A model generated the notes under the pieces. It did not search any database, was not told the DNA's origin, and was given only the letters and a program-made list of their open reading frames with translations. This document shows, in pieces, positions 10,086 through 20,935 of a stretch of 64,000 bases of DNA (positions are counted from its first letter, which is position 1; each line of letters starts with the position of its first letter). The stretch is from Ampullaceana balthica (taxonomy: Eukaryota > Mollusca > Gastropoda > Lymnaeidae), in assembly GCA_944989445.1 (NCBI GenBank), contig CALYLW010000070.1, positions 347,307 to 411,306 on the forward strand, read 5' to 3'. The position numbers and the translations under genes are program-made.

Positions 10086-10310
10086 AGAAAATACTGCTTT
10101 TAGGAGGAGGTGTCCACAGCTTTGTTATGTAATATTGGAGGGGGTCTAATTTTTATAACGAAGTATGAAGAAGGGGGGGGGGTAAAATCGGCCAAAATTG
10201 CGTGATGTTATTTATGTACGGCCCCAATTTTTAAGATCAATTTAAAATCTATAAGGGCCCTTCAATAAATGACGTGACGTAAGTTTGTCCCCACTCTCCC
10301 TTTGTCACGC
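10086..10310. repeat. Paired ATAAATGACGT-type repeat ends
   Basis: On the minus strand about 10190-10235 reads GGGGCCGTACATAAATAACATC; on the plus strand 10250-10285 reads GGGCCCTTCAATAAATGACG. The two lie head to head and resemble the motif at 5556-5660. Two termini of one dispersed DNA element family are likely. Confidence 0.4.
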
Positions 10311-10779
10311 GTAAACACAAGACCTTAGATCATTCCCTCAAATATTAAATCACAAATCTTCCAACCTCCTTCCCCCATAAAAGCCGTATAACTGTATGAA
10401 AATGAGCATGTTTAAATACGTTTTTATGTCATTTAATTGGGGCTTTTTTCTATCAGAACGCTCCTTTTACGGCGTCCATGGACCTATTTTTCTACAAACT
10501 ACTTGGTCTTACTGTTTTTTAACGTAATTTCCTCATGGGATAGATTGAGTTTATATATTTGAAATGTCCGGCATTTCTTTTCTAGCTTTGAACAGCAACT
10601 CCCCCTGAACCATACCAGATATAGGGTTCGAGTCATTTGCAAATATGTTAAAGAGGTCCCAAGGATGTGCACGGGCCCACAAAAATATACCGAAAAGGTT
10701 TACTGGATTTTCTGGAAAATAAAAATAAAAAAAACTATCAGTATTTTGTCAATTTTTCGGCAACATAACAGCTATCGGG
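10311..10779. other. Unassigned sequence
   Basis: No coding frame or recognised repeat, apart from weak similarity to repeat DNA at the right edge. Confidence 0.4.
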
Positions 10780-11416
10780 TTGAAACAAACACCATTTATT
10801 ATATATTTATTATATTATAAAGGAATTATTATATAATGTATAGTATTTTTGAAGTGATCACATGTATGGCAATCGAGAGAAAGCGCGGTTGTGGGGACGT
10901 AGGGTCTCTGGACAGACCGTGGTGTAGGGGGGAGGTAGGGTCTCTGGACAGACCCCGGTGGGGGAGGGGGAGAATGGGTCACCGAACAGACCGCGGACAG
11001 ACCACGGTGTAGGGGAGAGGAATTGTCTCTGGACAGACCACTGTGTGGGGGGAGGTTGGGTCTCCGGACAAACCGTTGTTTTGAGGGGAGTTAGGGTCTC
11101 TCGACATACCGCGGTGGTGGGGGGTAGGGTCTCTGGATAGACGGTGGGGGGTGGGGAGATAGGGTCTCTAGATAGACCGCGGTGGGGGTAGGTAGGGTCT
11201 TTTGACAGACCACGGTGTGGGGGGAATGGCCTCTGGACAGACAGCGTTGTGGGGGGAGAAGGTAGGGTCTCTGGACAAAGCCTCTGGTTGAAACGACTAC
11301 TGGTGACGTTTCATTTTAATTTTGGAGTCAATTGATGTGCATGTTGTGATTGCCTACCATGAACTTCAGGTCACCATACACTTATTCCCGGCTTTGGACG
11401 GGCTTTGTTGATAGTA
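10780..11416 (+). mobile_element. Helitron-like fragment (GGGCTTTGTTG end family)
   Basis: Shares TATAGTATTTTTGA, GTGATCACATGTATGGC and the terminal GGACGGGCTTTGTTG with copies at 25790-26092 and 48750-49095. In the best copy the end forms the hairpin CGTCC-TT-GGACG, then 10 bases and CTGG|T, i.e. a Helitron-type 3' terminus. Here the last bases are mutated (TTGATAG) and a G-rich minisatellite has expanded inside. Confidence 0.45.
10893..11285 (+). repeat. G-rich minisatellite, ~45-55 bp units
   Basis: About eight tandem, variable units of the form GGTAGGGTCTCTGGACAGAC followed by CGCGGTGTGGGGGG. Each unit joins a GGTCTCTGGACAGACC near-palindrome to a run of 4-8 G. The other two copies of the host element have only a short G-run at this place (e.g. 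TTGGGAGGGGAG), so this is a local expansion. Frames across it are not real genes. Confidence 0.85.
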
Positions 11417-11429
11417 ATAATAATTAAAC

Positions 11430-11878
11430 AACCACGTAAAAACAAAGTTTTTTAATAAAAATCGCTTATATATGAGACATAACTAAAAGTATTGATCATG
11501 TTCAAACATGACAAAAATTTTCAGACTGAAACTGCCTTCTCCCCTTTGCTGTAAAACGGGGGTGGGGAGGGGAAGGCCTGGCCACCGATCGCTGGACCGA
11601 GCTCAGCGTGACACGTAAAATTTAAACAAAAGCAAGCTGCTACATATAGTTTAATAGAGATAAACTAAAAATGCAGTAATTTAATTACGGTATGGTCGAT
11701 CGATCTAAATACAATGCATTGTTGTGTGACACGAGTCTATGTGCAAAATTCCAGCTCAATAGCTTTACGGGAAATGTGTCATTTTTTACTTTTGTTTTTC
11801 CGCCCACCTGCCATACCAAGAGAGAGATGATGAGGTAACGACAGACACGATTTCGAAGTTAATATAAGGGATTTAGTC
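11430..11878 (+). repeat. R530 repeat, near full length
   Basis: Begins ACGTAAAAACAAAG, followed by TCGCTTATATATGAGACATA, a G-rich block, the conserved box ATTACGGTATGGTCGATCGATC, a TTTTTCCGCCC block, and ends AAGTTAATATAAGGGATTTAG. Same layout as the copies at 34686-35218 and in the 61-64 kb array, but more diverged. Confidence 0.7.
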
Positions 11879-13005
11879 AAATAGAAACAATTTTACTACA
11901 CTTCTCAAAAGCATTTGACTAAGTTTTCCACTTTAGTTTACTCAAAAAACTTAACTACTTTGGAATCTCAGGTCCTATACATGATTGGATCCAAGACTTC
12001 TTATAGGCAGAGATCAAACTGTAATAATTAATGGATCTAAATCAGCACCTGTACTGTTAACTAAGGAGTTTCACCGGTAACTGCTTTAAGTCACCCAATC
12101 TTTTTAATTGATATAAATGATTCATTTAAGAGCATCTCGACAAGAACTAAAGTTATTTTATTTGCTGATGATTTTGTAATCTATAAAAAAAATTAAATAA
12201 GAAAAAGATAGCAACATTTTACAAAAGAACCTAGAGGAATTTAAAAAATGGGAAACTAAGAAGATTACGTCTTTAAATCAAGAAAAGTGTCTACAGTTAA
12301 GAGTAACAAAGACAATTATTCAAATAAATGCAAAATATTTCATTCAGGGAAAACAGCTAATCAAAATTAAAAATGTAAAATAGTTAGGAGTAATAAAAGA
12401 TTAGAAATTAACATGAAAACCCATGTCAATGAAGTAATTACAAAAATCAAATACATTTTTAGACTTTATAAAGAGAAACTTTCACAGACGCATAAGAAAA
12501 TAAAACTGAAATACTAGCTTACTTTTGGAAGATTTGTTCTCAAATATTTTTCTTTCGTATAGGACCCACCAAAGAAAATTTTGAAACTAGAAACAAAATT
12601 CAAAACTGAGCTGACCGATTTATTACTAGAGAAAAATCAAAACTTACAAGAGTATCACAGTAGTTAAATCATTAAAAATTGAAACAGTTCAAGGTAGAAG
12701 AAAAATAGTGAAGAAATAATACTGCAAGTATAAGGCGATTAATTCTAAATTGGAAATAGAATGCGAAGATAATCTAATACAATCATCATATTGACATAAG
12801 CATAAATACACTTCTTCTTATTCCGTATGCAAGAAATAACTAATGCACAATCTTGTTCTTGGAATGGTTTGCCTTTAGAAACCAGGAAAACCAAAACGTT
12901 ATCAACATTTAAAACTCTAATAAAAAAAGAAGACTAGACATAAACCATCGATAATTTTTATATATAGACGGAGTCTGTAACAGGTAAAGATGAGATAAAA
13001 TAACA
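11879..13005 (+). pseudogene. Old LINE relic, plus strand
   Basis: Plus-strand copy of the same LINE family, starting near the sequence for DFSKAFDKVHH and running to the 3' end, with a degraded (GATAA)-like tail near 12985-13005. Recognisable stretches include GGAATCTCAGG...GGATCCAAGACTTC, TTTGCTGATGATTTTGTAAT (catalytic FADD region) and the C-terminus. Many indels and stops prevent any frame above the reporting limit. It is the most decayed copy, and the only plus-strand one. Confidence 0.75.
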
Positions 13006-13091
13006 TAGTTATTTATATATTACATTTAAATTCATATACATAGTTTTTAAAATTTAAATATATTATATAGTATCCATTCAAAATAGGCTAC

Positions 13092-13285
13092 CTTTCAATA
13101 GAAAATCTCTAATGATATGTTCCACTGTTTTATTTCCAATATTGTAGAAACATCCAGGAGGGTTAGCATCCACTACCAACTTAATCTGCTGAATTCCAAA
13201 TGACAGGATGAATCTAATAATTCCAAAGAATAGTTGGTATGTGTGAAGGATTCTAGAACTTTCTTGGCCTCTTGTTCGGTACCAG
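13092..13285 (-). CDS. Candidate internal exon (weak)
   Basis: A 194-nt minus-strand open segment after the acceptor ATTATTTATAG|CTGG and before a weak donor AAAG|GTAGCC. In the phase left by the signal-peptide exon at 14830-15092 it would continue with SWYRTRGQESS and stay open. An alternative frame gives a more hydrophilic GTEQEAKKVLESFTHTNYS-like peptide but hits a stop after about 36 codons and does not fit that phase. Which frame, if either, is used cannot be settled here. It contains Asn-X-Ser/Thr sites, which suits an extracellular protein. Family not recognised. Confidence 0.25.
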
Positions 13286-13299
13286 CTATAAATAATAAT

Positions 13300-14829
13300 T
13301 AATATTAACTTTTCCATGAAAACATAAAAATTAGTAAATCAGACCAGCGCGTATACAATAAAGCAATTAAATGTATTTTTTTTTAAACGGAACAACATCA
13401 TTATAAATATATCACAATCATTATTATCACATACAGATAAATTGCTTTAGAAAGATGAACTAAATAAGTGTGGATATTGAGTACGCATGTGCAGTAAGAT
13501 GTGTGATACGAATAGAAAACATCATGCTTTTAGATAGAGAAGGGGGGAAAGACAGATAGCAGTGCAAATGATGTGACTGTTGTGACTTTGAATCTATGAT
13601 AGATAGTGCAGTATTTTGTACAAGTGACTTAAAAAAGCTTTATCTCTACCATTAAAAATATGAACTATATTAAAAAAATTAGTATTTTCTCTCATTTTCT
13701 GACATTTTTAGTAAACAAAGAGAAGTGATCTATCCTGGAGAAATAGGACTATTTTCTTTTTTCAACTTATAATTTTAGTTTTCAATGGTGTTAGGCATGT
13801 TAACAAGCCTGCGTGGCAATCTGTGATAATATTTAAATTACAAAAATCAAGAACTTATATTTAAAATCCAAAAAAGAAAACTTTTTTTTTCATTTAACAT
13901 TGTAAAATAAAAATAGAATAAAATGCTTTGAAAATAAGATTAAATATCCATCAAACTGAAAATTCAGGACAGCTGCAATGAATAAAATTATTTAAAGAAA
14001 AACGAGCGAGTCATTAGTTGTACAGTTTCTGTCATTTTTTGTAGTGAGAATCTTTTTCATTTTTTTTCACATATAAAACATCTGTTTTTTTTCTAGAGCG
14101 TTTTTGTTTTTATATAAGGATACGCACGAGAGTAATTTGGTTATTAATGGAACGTTAAAGGGTTAACAATCTGTAAGTCATGGAATCTGTTAATAATAGT
14201 TTTCTAAAACAATTTTCTATTTTACTTCATTTTTTTTACAATTTATTGGTATGCATAAAATATACTATTTTTATATTATATCGAGTCACAATAAATGTAT
14301 AATATATTATTACTTTTATGCATTTTCAGGTATAAGCGATTTCGCAGTGACGTTGATTAAGCTCCTTCAATAGCAAGGCATTTTTAGCAAGGGTATAACT
14401 AGTTGGAGGCAAAAAGACAAGAGACCATCCACATTAATGTGTCCAGTACTGAAGCCTCAACTGTTCCTGATTGTCATTGACACAAGTAAGCTGTTCCTAA
14501 AATTTTAGGGTGCTCTTGCTTTTACGAGCTGGAGCTGCCTTTCGTTACCTAATCGTTGCTTTATGGAGTGTGTGGTTCTATCAATTCTGAACCAGAGGGT
14601 CAGGTGATTTGTTTATGATACTATTAAAAGAATAGACTTCGCTTTATCAGTTCCGACAAGACCAGTGTTTTTTGTATATTACGTAAAATCACAAGAACTT
14701 TATGGAAACAAGATTCATTTAATAAAACACGCTATTTAAAATAATAATGTGTTATAATGTGTGTTAAATAAATAAATGTATGAGATGTTTATGCTGAACA
14801 TGCAAGCATTCATGTCGATGTGCGCTTAC
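13300..14829. other. AT-rich sequence; less AT-rich block at 14330-14610
   Basis: Mostly featureless AT-rich DNA, probably intron or intergenic. The block at 14330-14610 has mixed composition and starts after a plausible plus-strand acceptor (CATTTTCAG|G). The best plus frame there (containing SKGITSWRQKDKRPST) is interrupted by stops, so no gene is called. Confidence 0.35.
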
Positions 14830-15092
14830 CTTAAGGGTTCAAATGAATCTTTGTTTGCATGTCTCATAAAGTCACTTGCATCACTTTCGTTTCTGAATTT
14901 TACAGTGTATTCTATTATAAATATACTGCTATCTTTCTCAAAATACTTTGATATCGACTTTAGCACCGATCTTTTGTTTGGAATTACAAGACCACACTCA
15001 TCGTTAGATAGAGTCTGTCCACAGCTAAATGTCAGTAGACATGTGTTTAAGACAAGCGTTGAGCCAAGGAGATATCCTAAAGCTCCCATCAT
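14830..15092 (-). CDS. Candidate first coding exon with signal peptide
   Basis: Minus-strand frame from ATG (complement of 15090-15092) to a consensus donor, CTTAAG|GTAAGC; an in-frame TAA follows directly if unspliced. The first 25 or so residues are a good signal peptide: MMGALGYLLGSTLVLNTCLL, then TFSCGQ. The mature part (about 62 residues) is hydrophilic and contains a Cys, IIEYTVKF, an Asn-X-Ser glycosylation site and the ending DSFEPL. So this looks like the start of a secreted or type I membrane protein. It lies on the same strand as, and upstream of, the exons at 13.1, 5.3, 0.95 and 0.4 kb. One gene is possible but the intermediate exons are not all visible. The family is unknown to me. 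Confidence 0.45.
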
Positions 15093-15547
15093 CAAGTTTG
15101 TCTCAAAATGGTCCTTGTAAAAATTTTATTTTTGCTGAAAAAAAAATGGATTGGACTTAGGATTCACTTCACTGAAATAATCAAATGGGGCCCTAAATGT
15201 CTTTTTTACATATAACTTATATAAATATTAGCTCCCACTGGATAATGGATCTATGCCAATTCTGGTACATAGAAGTTGTAGGCATTTATCTAAGCATTTA
15301 TGATATTGCTGCCGATGCCCATTTCTTAGGCGCATGGGTATCGTTTTCTATGCCCTCATCTAAATTAATGTAAAATTTACCTTATATTAGATTTAAGAAT
15401 TAAATAATATTGTGGATTTAATTTATTCGAAAGTAATTTAAATATGGTAACAATGCTCTTAGTTTTACATATAGTTTACTTTGATCATATATTAATATGT
15501 GCAGTTCTTATTTCTATATATGTATTTACTATCCATGTCTTAAAACA
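15093..15547. other. Upstream region of the signal-peptide exon
   Basis: Non-coding, AT-rich. It would hold the 5' UTR or promoter of the minus-strand exon at 14830-15092; no TATA or initiator element was singled out. A short GGGGCCC-containing piece at 15180-15240 resembles the unit found in Helitrons. Confidence 0.3.
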
Positions 15548-15768
15548 TTAATTAACGTGTTGATTCAAACCAAAAGCGTAAGTTTTACCACCGCATCTAT
15601 TTAAAATAACATCATATTTTGTGATGCAAGCTTTATCATTCAATTGTCCATAAATCGATTTTTTAAAAATGGTTCGTTTTGAATCACAACAATTGAATGC
15701 AAAATATAAGCGTTCAGGGATAAAGTTAGGTTTGTAGTATATCAACAGCGGTTTAATGATATATTTTT
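15548..15768 (-). CDS. Candidate terminal exon, hypothetical
   Basis: Open minus-strand segment after an AG acceptor (CCGGCTAG|AAAAATA) and ending in TAA. It encodes about 72 residues, including PNFIPERLYFAFNCCDSK, an SIYGQLNDKAC stretch and an ending NRCGGKTYAFGLNQHVN. Four cysteines and balanced composition look more like protein than chance AT-rich frame. No family is recognised. It could also be a captured exon fragment in a repeat. Confidence 0.3.
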
Positions 15769-16016
15769 CTAGCCGGAGTGAGTCAAACTTAGTAACGTCA
15801 ACCCCCTAACAGCTGCGTAGCGCGGGTATGTGCCAACGGTTTCATGCCAACAACGTCCCGGTAATATAGTTTGATGTTTTTAAAAGATACATTTTAAAAA
15901 ATATATAATTCGGCTACTATACATTTTCTTATCTTATCTTATCTTATCTTATCTGTTTACAGACGCTCCTTCTATACAGAAGATTATTGCGTCCTACGCT
16001 TATCTATGGTTTGTGT

Positions 16017-16737
16017 TTAGTCCTGCATTTTTATTAGAGATTTAAATGTTGATAAAGTGTTGGTTTTCCTGGATTCTTCAGGCAACCCATTCCACGCCCG
16101 AATTCCGGACGGGAAGAAGGAAAACTTGTATGTGTTTGTTCTTGCATACGGAATAAGAAAGGTGTTTTTATCCTTATGTCTATCTGAGGGTTGTATTAAG
16201 TTATCTTTGTGTTGTATTTCTAAATTAGAATTAATTGCTTTATGTATGATTACTACTTTGCTCTTGGTTCTTCTATCCTCTAGTGTTTCAAGGTTTAATG
16301 ATTTAACTAATGGTGTTACTCTTGTCAGTTTCGAATATTCTCCAGTAATGAATCTGGCAGCTCTTTTTTGAATTTGTTCTAGTTTATCAATGTTTTCTTT
16401 GGTGGATGGGTCCCATACAGAAGATGCATATTCTAGTGCAGGTCTCACCAAAGTGAGGTAGCATTTTAGTTTTATATCTCTATTACATTTGTTAAAGTTC
16501 CTTGTTTATAAAGCCTAAGGTTTTGTTTGATTTTTTAATAACTTCATTGACATGGGGATTCCATGATAGTTTCTCATTTATTAAGACTCCTAAGTATTTT
16601 GCATCTTTAGTTTGGGTCAGTTCTTTTCCATGAATGTAATATTTTGAATTTATTTGTTTCTTTTTCTTTGTTACTCTTAACAGTTGACACTTTTCTGGAT
16701 GGAAAGACATACTCCAGTTAGTTTCCCATTTTATCAA
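16017..16737 (-). pseudogene. LINE reverse transcriptase C-terminus, frameshifted
   Basis: Two minus-strand frames (16492-16737, then 16017-16451) together match the C-terminal third of the LINE ORF. The first holds IKWETNWSMSFHPEKCQLLR and KYLGVLINEKLSWNPHVNEV. The second starts at the RPALEYASSVWDPST block and runs to the normal end KSLIKMQD. A one-base change near 16495-16502 (CCTTGTTTATAAAG in place of CCTTTTTATAAAG) breaks the frame at the IKRNF position. The 36.2-kb copy is intact here, showing the break is private to this copy. Confidence 0.8.
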
Positions 16738-16962
16738 TTCATCTAAGTCTTTTTGTAAAATTTTGCTATCTTGTTCTGATTTAATTGTTCTATAGATTAT
16801 ACAATCATCAGCAAATAACCTAACTTTTGTACCTGTTGAGATGTTGTTGGTTTAATCATTTATATAAATTAAAAAGAGTAAGGGACCTAGCACAGTTCCT
16901 TGTGGAACTCCTGAGTTAACCTTTATTGGTGCAGATTTAGATCCATTAATTATTACAGTTTG

Positions 16963-17451
16963 CTACCTGCCCAAAAGGAAGTCTTGGATCCAGTGATGTA
17001 AGGAACCTGAGATTCCAAAGTAGTTAAGTTTTTTAAGTAAACTAAGGTGGTGAACTTTGTCAAATGCTTTTGAGAAGTCTAGTAATATTGTATCTATTTG
17101 ATCATTTTTGTCTAAGCCTTTTGATAGTTCATCTATTAAACCTATTAATTGTGTTTCACATGATCTGTTTTTTCTAAAGCCGTGTTGATGTGGGCATAGG
17201 GCATTATATTTGTCAAGGTGGTTAACTATTCTACTATATATTATGTGTTCTAGTAATTTACAGGTGATACTAGTAAGTGATACAGGCCTGTAATTACCAG
17301 GGTCTGATTTATCCCCTTTCTTAAAGAGTGGACTTACATTAGCTAATTTCCAATCCTGGGGCACTTTACCCTGGTTTAGAGAGGCTTGAAAGAGAACTAC
17401 AAGGATTGGGGACAGTTCATTGCTTAGTTCTTTTAATAATCTTGCAGGCAA
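16963..17451 (-). CDS. LINE reverse transcriptase N-terminal part
   Basis: A 162-codon minus-strand frame; the true frame extends a few codons upstream to the truncation point. Motifs in order: WKLANVSPLFKKGDKSDPGN (RT block 1), YRPVSLTSITCKLLEHII (block 2), HGFRKNRSCETQL (block 2a), DTILLDFSKAFDKVHH (block 3, with the first catalytic Asp) and LHHWIQDFLLGR. This is the layout of CR1/L2/Jockey-type ORF2. The adjoining FADD part continues beyond a stop generated by TGG/GTAGC change at 16960. No endonuclease domain is present because of 5' truncation. Confidence 0.85.
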   Translation of the reverse strand: MPARLLKELSNELSPILVVLFQASLNQGKVPQDWKLANVSPLFKKGDKSDPGNYRPVSLTSITCKLLEHIIYSRIVNHLDKYNALCPHQHGFRKNRSCETQLIGLIDELSKGLDKNDQIDTILLDFSKAFDKVHHLSLLKKLNYFGISGSLHHWIQDFLLGR

Positions 17452-17490
17452 ATCATCTGGGCTAGTAGCTTTGTTTATTGTTACATTTTA

Positions 17491-18000
17491 AGTAAGAAAT
17501 AAATAGAGGAGCTTACATTTCTTGATATTATTAAAGTTTTCTGTTTTTACTTATAGAACAACCTTAAATGTTGCAATATTGTCAGTCATGCCATGCTCAG
17601 CTTCTAAAATATCATTGTTGATGGCAATTATTTTTGCATTAAAGCTTATCTCGTAGCTTGCTTTTTGATAATACTTGTAAGAAATATTGCTAATTAAAAT
17701 ATTTTATTAGACAGGTTACCTTTGAGCCTAAATATCTTACCGACTTGTATAAATCAAGTGAGCTTGAAATCAGTTAATTTTTTTACCCGTTAAGTAGAAT
17801 AATGCTGCTTTACAATGTCATGGGATATGCATTAATACGCTTATCATCTATTTTAAAGGCCAAATTGCAAAGTGTGACAGATTTCCGGTAGCTGGTGAAC
17901 GAAAATCATACCTTTTTCGGAATTCTGTATTTGCCTAAACTTTACAGAAATGTATAATTTACCATCACATTATGAAGAACACAAATGTTTCCCTGAACTT
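17491..18000. other. AT-rich, nothing recognised
   Basis: No coding frame or repeat identified. Confidence 0.4.
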
Positions 18001-20016
18001 TCTTTTTATTTTAACTACGTTTTATTAACTCGCTTTCGTTCCTGTGGCATTGTATCATTGTTGGTTTGTTGGTTTGTCCTAGATTCTTTTAAATCTGCAA
18101 ACGTAAAATTGAACCAATTTTAAATGGTCCTAGAGATCTGAAAATTTTACCACAGATAGATCTTGGATGACAATGCATTGTATTAAAATTTCAGATCGAT
18201 CTAATGTACCGTTATTAAATTATTGAACTTTTTATTTTATCTATAGTCTATATATAAGCATCTGTACCGTCGGCTTTTGTTGACATCCGTGAGTTCCCCC
18301 CGTGACCACATCACAATGTTTTAAAACGTTGGGCGGGCGCTTGTGGGGTGTTTGGTAAAATAAATACAGGTAACAAAATATTGTTAAAAACCAAGTTTTT
18401 ATTAGTGGACTAAAAAGAATAAAATAAATAAAGGTAAAAAAATGATTTTTAAAAACCACGTTTTGACTAGTGGACTAAAAAGAAGAAAATAATTTAATAC
18501 TTGTAAGTTCAAGTACTTCGATTTAATATGACTAAAAACGTGGGGCGGGTTTTTGGTATAAAAATTAAAGATGTCTAATTTATATGGCAAAAGAGAGATC
18601 TATAAGTGAGAGAATGAGTGAACCGCATATTATGTTAAACCTCATAAGCGCCCGCCCCACGTTTTTAGTAATATTAAATCGAAGTACTTGAACTTACAAG
18701 TTTTAAATTATTTTCTTCTTTTTAGTCCACTTGTAAAAACGTGGTATTAAAAAATCATTTTTTTACCTTTATTTATTACCACGTTTTTATAAACTCGCTT
18801 TCGTTCCTGTGGCATTGTATCATTGTTGGTTTGTTGGTTTGTCCTAGATTCTTTTAAATCTGCCAACGTAAAATTGAACAACTTTTGATAGTCCTAGAGA
18901 TCTCAAAATTTTACCACAGATAGATCTTGAATAACAATGCATTGTTTCAAAATTTGAGATCGATCAAATGTACCGTATTAAATTATTGAACTTTTTAGTG
19001 TATCTATATATAAGCATCTGTACCGTCTGCTTTTGTTGACACCCATGAGTTGACCCCGTGACCACATCACCGTGTTTTAAAACGTTGGGCGGGCGCTTAT
19101 GAAGTGTTTGGTATAAAAAAAATATAGGTAAAATAAATATTTTTCAAAACCAAGTTTTTGTAAGTGGACTAAAAAGAATAAAATAAATATAATTAAAGAT
19201 GTCTAATTTATAAGTCAAAAGAGAGATCTATAAGTGAGAGAATGAGTGAACCGCATGTGTTAAACCTCATAAGTGCCCGACCCACGTTTTTAGTCATATT
19301 AAATCGATGTACTTGAACTTATAAGTTTTAAATTATTTTCTTCTTTTGAGTACACTTATAAAAACATAGTTTTTAAAAATCTTTTTTTTACCTCTATTTA
19401 TTTTATTCTTTTTAGTCCACTAAAAAAAACGTGGTTTTTAAAAATATTTTTTTACCTCTATTTATTTTACCAAACACCTCATCAGCACTCACCCAACGTT
19501 TAATAACAAAGCGATGGGGTCACGGGGTGAACTCGCCACGTGAAATGAAACTAGGGCAGGAGGTTTCGGATGCTTATATAAAGATACACTAAGAAATGCA
19601 TTAATTTAATTACGGTACATTCGATCGATCTGAAATTTTAACACGATGTATTGTCATCAAAGATCTATCTGTGGTACAATTTTGAGCTCTTTAGGACCAT
19701 CAGAAGTGGTTAAATGTTACGTTGGCAAATTTGAAAAATTGCGGAAGACAGACACGGAGGCAAGTATATAATAAAATATAGATAAACTAAAAAGTTAAAT
19801 AATTTAATAACGGTACTTTCGATCGATCTGAAATGTTGATACAATTCATTGTAGCCCAAGATCTATCTGTGGTAAAATTTTGAGATCTCTAGGGCCACCA
19901 AAAGTGGTTTAATTTTACGTTGGCAGATTTGAAAAAATCTTGGACAGACAAACCACCAAAAAACAAACAACGCCACAGGAACGAAAGCGAGTTAATAAAA
20001 ACGTCGTTAAAAAGAA
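18001..20016. mobile_element. 2-kb element with ~270-bp inverted ends
   Basis: The outer arms 18005-18270 and 19750-20016 are inverted copies: both read TTTTATTAACTCGC, then TTTCGTTCCTGTGGC, TTGGTTTGTC, ACAGATAGATCTTG and GATCGATC boxes. A further direct copy of the left arm lies at 18783-19020, and shorter inverted blocks (TTTTTAGTCCACT; CCCGCCCCACG) link the middle. So it is a nested or multiply folded MITE-like element. Its core box (AATTTTGA...ATGCATTG...GATCGATC...TACCGT(T/A)ATTAAATTA) is shared with the R530 repeats, which suggests one extended superfamily. No protein is encoded. Confidence 0.65.
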
Positions 20017-20138
20017 AAAGATTCAATTGTGACTAGCAAAATTTCTGCGTCTGTTCGTGTGTTTAGCTATTCGTATGCCTCTGTAATTTTTTATATAGCT
20101 TTTAAAATAATCTCTAAATGACTCCTTGGTATCTATAT

Positions 20139-20405
20139 TGTAATAGAACGTATGGGTCAAAATGCAAGTCTTTAACACGCTGTGTTCTGGTTAACAACTG
20201 TCTTTAATCACTATATACAATCCACTGTAATCAACTGTACAATCAACCACATAATCAGCTCGTATGCATTCAACCTCGGTTGCCTCTTGAACCGTCACTT
20301 TAATAGTCAGCTCTCTTCCAAGTCTATGACCATGCACGCTTACAGTTCACATCACAAACCATGTGTTTCACACTAGGGCACGTCCTTGTATTCTCATACT
20401 TATTA
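20139..20405 (-). repeat. Inverted left LTR of the Ty3-like element
   Basis: Its reverse complement aligns base by base with 21950-22076 plus 26326-26438. Shared words include GTGGTTTGTGA, GTAAGCGTGC, GCAACCGAGG, GAATGCATACGAGCTG, GATTGTACAGTTGAT and GTGATTAAAGACAGTTGTTAAC. In a normal element both LTRs have the same orientation; here this one points the other way, directly abutting gag. Confidence 0.75.
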
Positions 20406-20407
20406 CT

Positions 20408-20935
20408 GAAATTCGAGAATTATTGTTTGCCAAGAAAGAATGTGACAGTCGAGAGACACGTGTTTTTCTCCAGAAAGCAAGGTGAGGGAGAAAGTTTCGA
20501 TAATTTTATCACAGACCTTAAACTTAAAGCAAAGTCTTGTGAATTTGAAAATTTAACAGTGTCGCTAATAAAGGACATAATTGTGGCTGGAGTAAATAAT
20601 GAACATCTCAGGGCTAGACTATTGAGAGAATTAGACCTGAATTTAAACAAGGCTGAAATTATGTGCAAAGTGGCGGAAACGTCAGAATGGCAACTCAAAG
20701 CTTTAAATGAAGAAAAAAATGTTCAAGCGGTAAACTCAAAGGCATGTGAGAGATCAAGTACGCACAAGACAACAAGTCAACATGTCAAGCAAGCAGTTAG
20801 GGCAAGTACACACATAAAAGCAGGCAAATGCAAATATTGTGGAAAAAAACATGAACCTAGAAGATGTTATGCTTATGGGAAGCTATGCAACAACTGAGGA
20901 AAATTGACTCATTTTTCTGCAGTATGCAAATCAAA
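20408..20935 (+). pseudogene. Ty3-like gag with CCHC zinc knuckles, one stop
   Basis: The frame covers the C-terminal half of a gag capsid and the nucleocapsid: FSRKQGEGESFDNFITDLKL, then LRARLLRELDLNLNKA, then a basic linker and the paired knuckle CKYCGKKHEPRRC...LCNN. The next residue, expected to be the first Cys of the following CGKLTHFSAVC knuckle, is a TGA stop (20896-20898). The N-terminal part of gag is missing at the junction with the inverted LTR. The product would package element RNA; this copy cannot make a full protein. Confidence 0.8.

Larger units (their letters stand above)
15927..17490 (-). mobile_element. Longest LINE copy (CR1/Jockey group), 5'-truncated
   Basis: The 3' end (left) is a (TTATC)5-like tail, i.e. 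(GATAA)n in element sense, followed by the family 3' UTR. The frame, read from the right, starts with INKATSPDDLPARLLKE and covers most of the reverse transcriptase. Flanks ACATTTT on both sides (about 15921 and 17484) are a candidate target-site duplication. The ORF is broken by a few frameshifts and a TTTAATC change after the RT motifs (near 16852). Ending in a short tandem repeat rather than poly(A) is known for the CR1 group. Confidence 0.9.

Noticed and set aside
10958..11140. 60-codon frame rich in Gly and Arg
   Set aside because: Lies wholly within the G-rich minisatellite.
14330..14610. Plus-strand exon with SKGITSWRQKDKRPST
   Set aside because: The frame has stops on both sides within the less AT-rich block and no phase-matched partner.
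15790..15870. Possible Helitron 3' hairpin (GCTGCGTAGCGCGGGTATGTG)
   Set aside because: No CTAG or other CTRR follows at the right distance, so no terminus is called.
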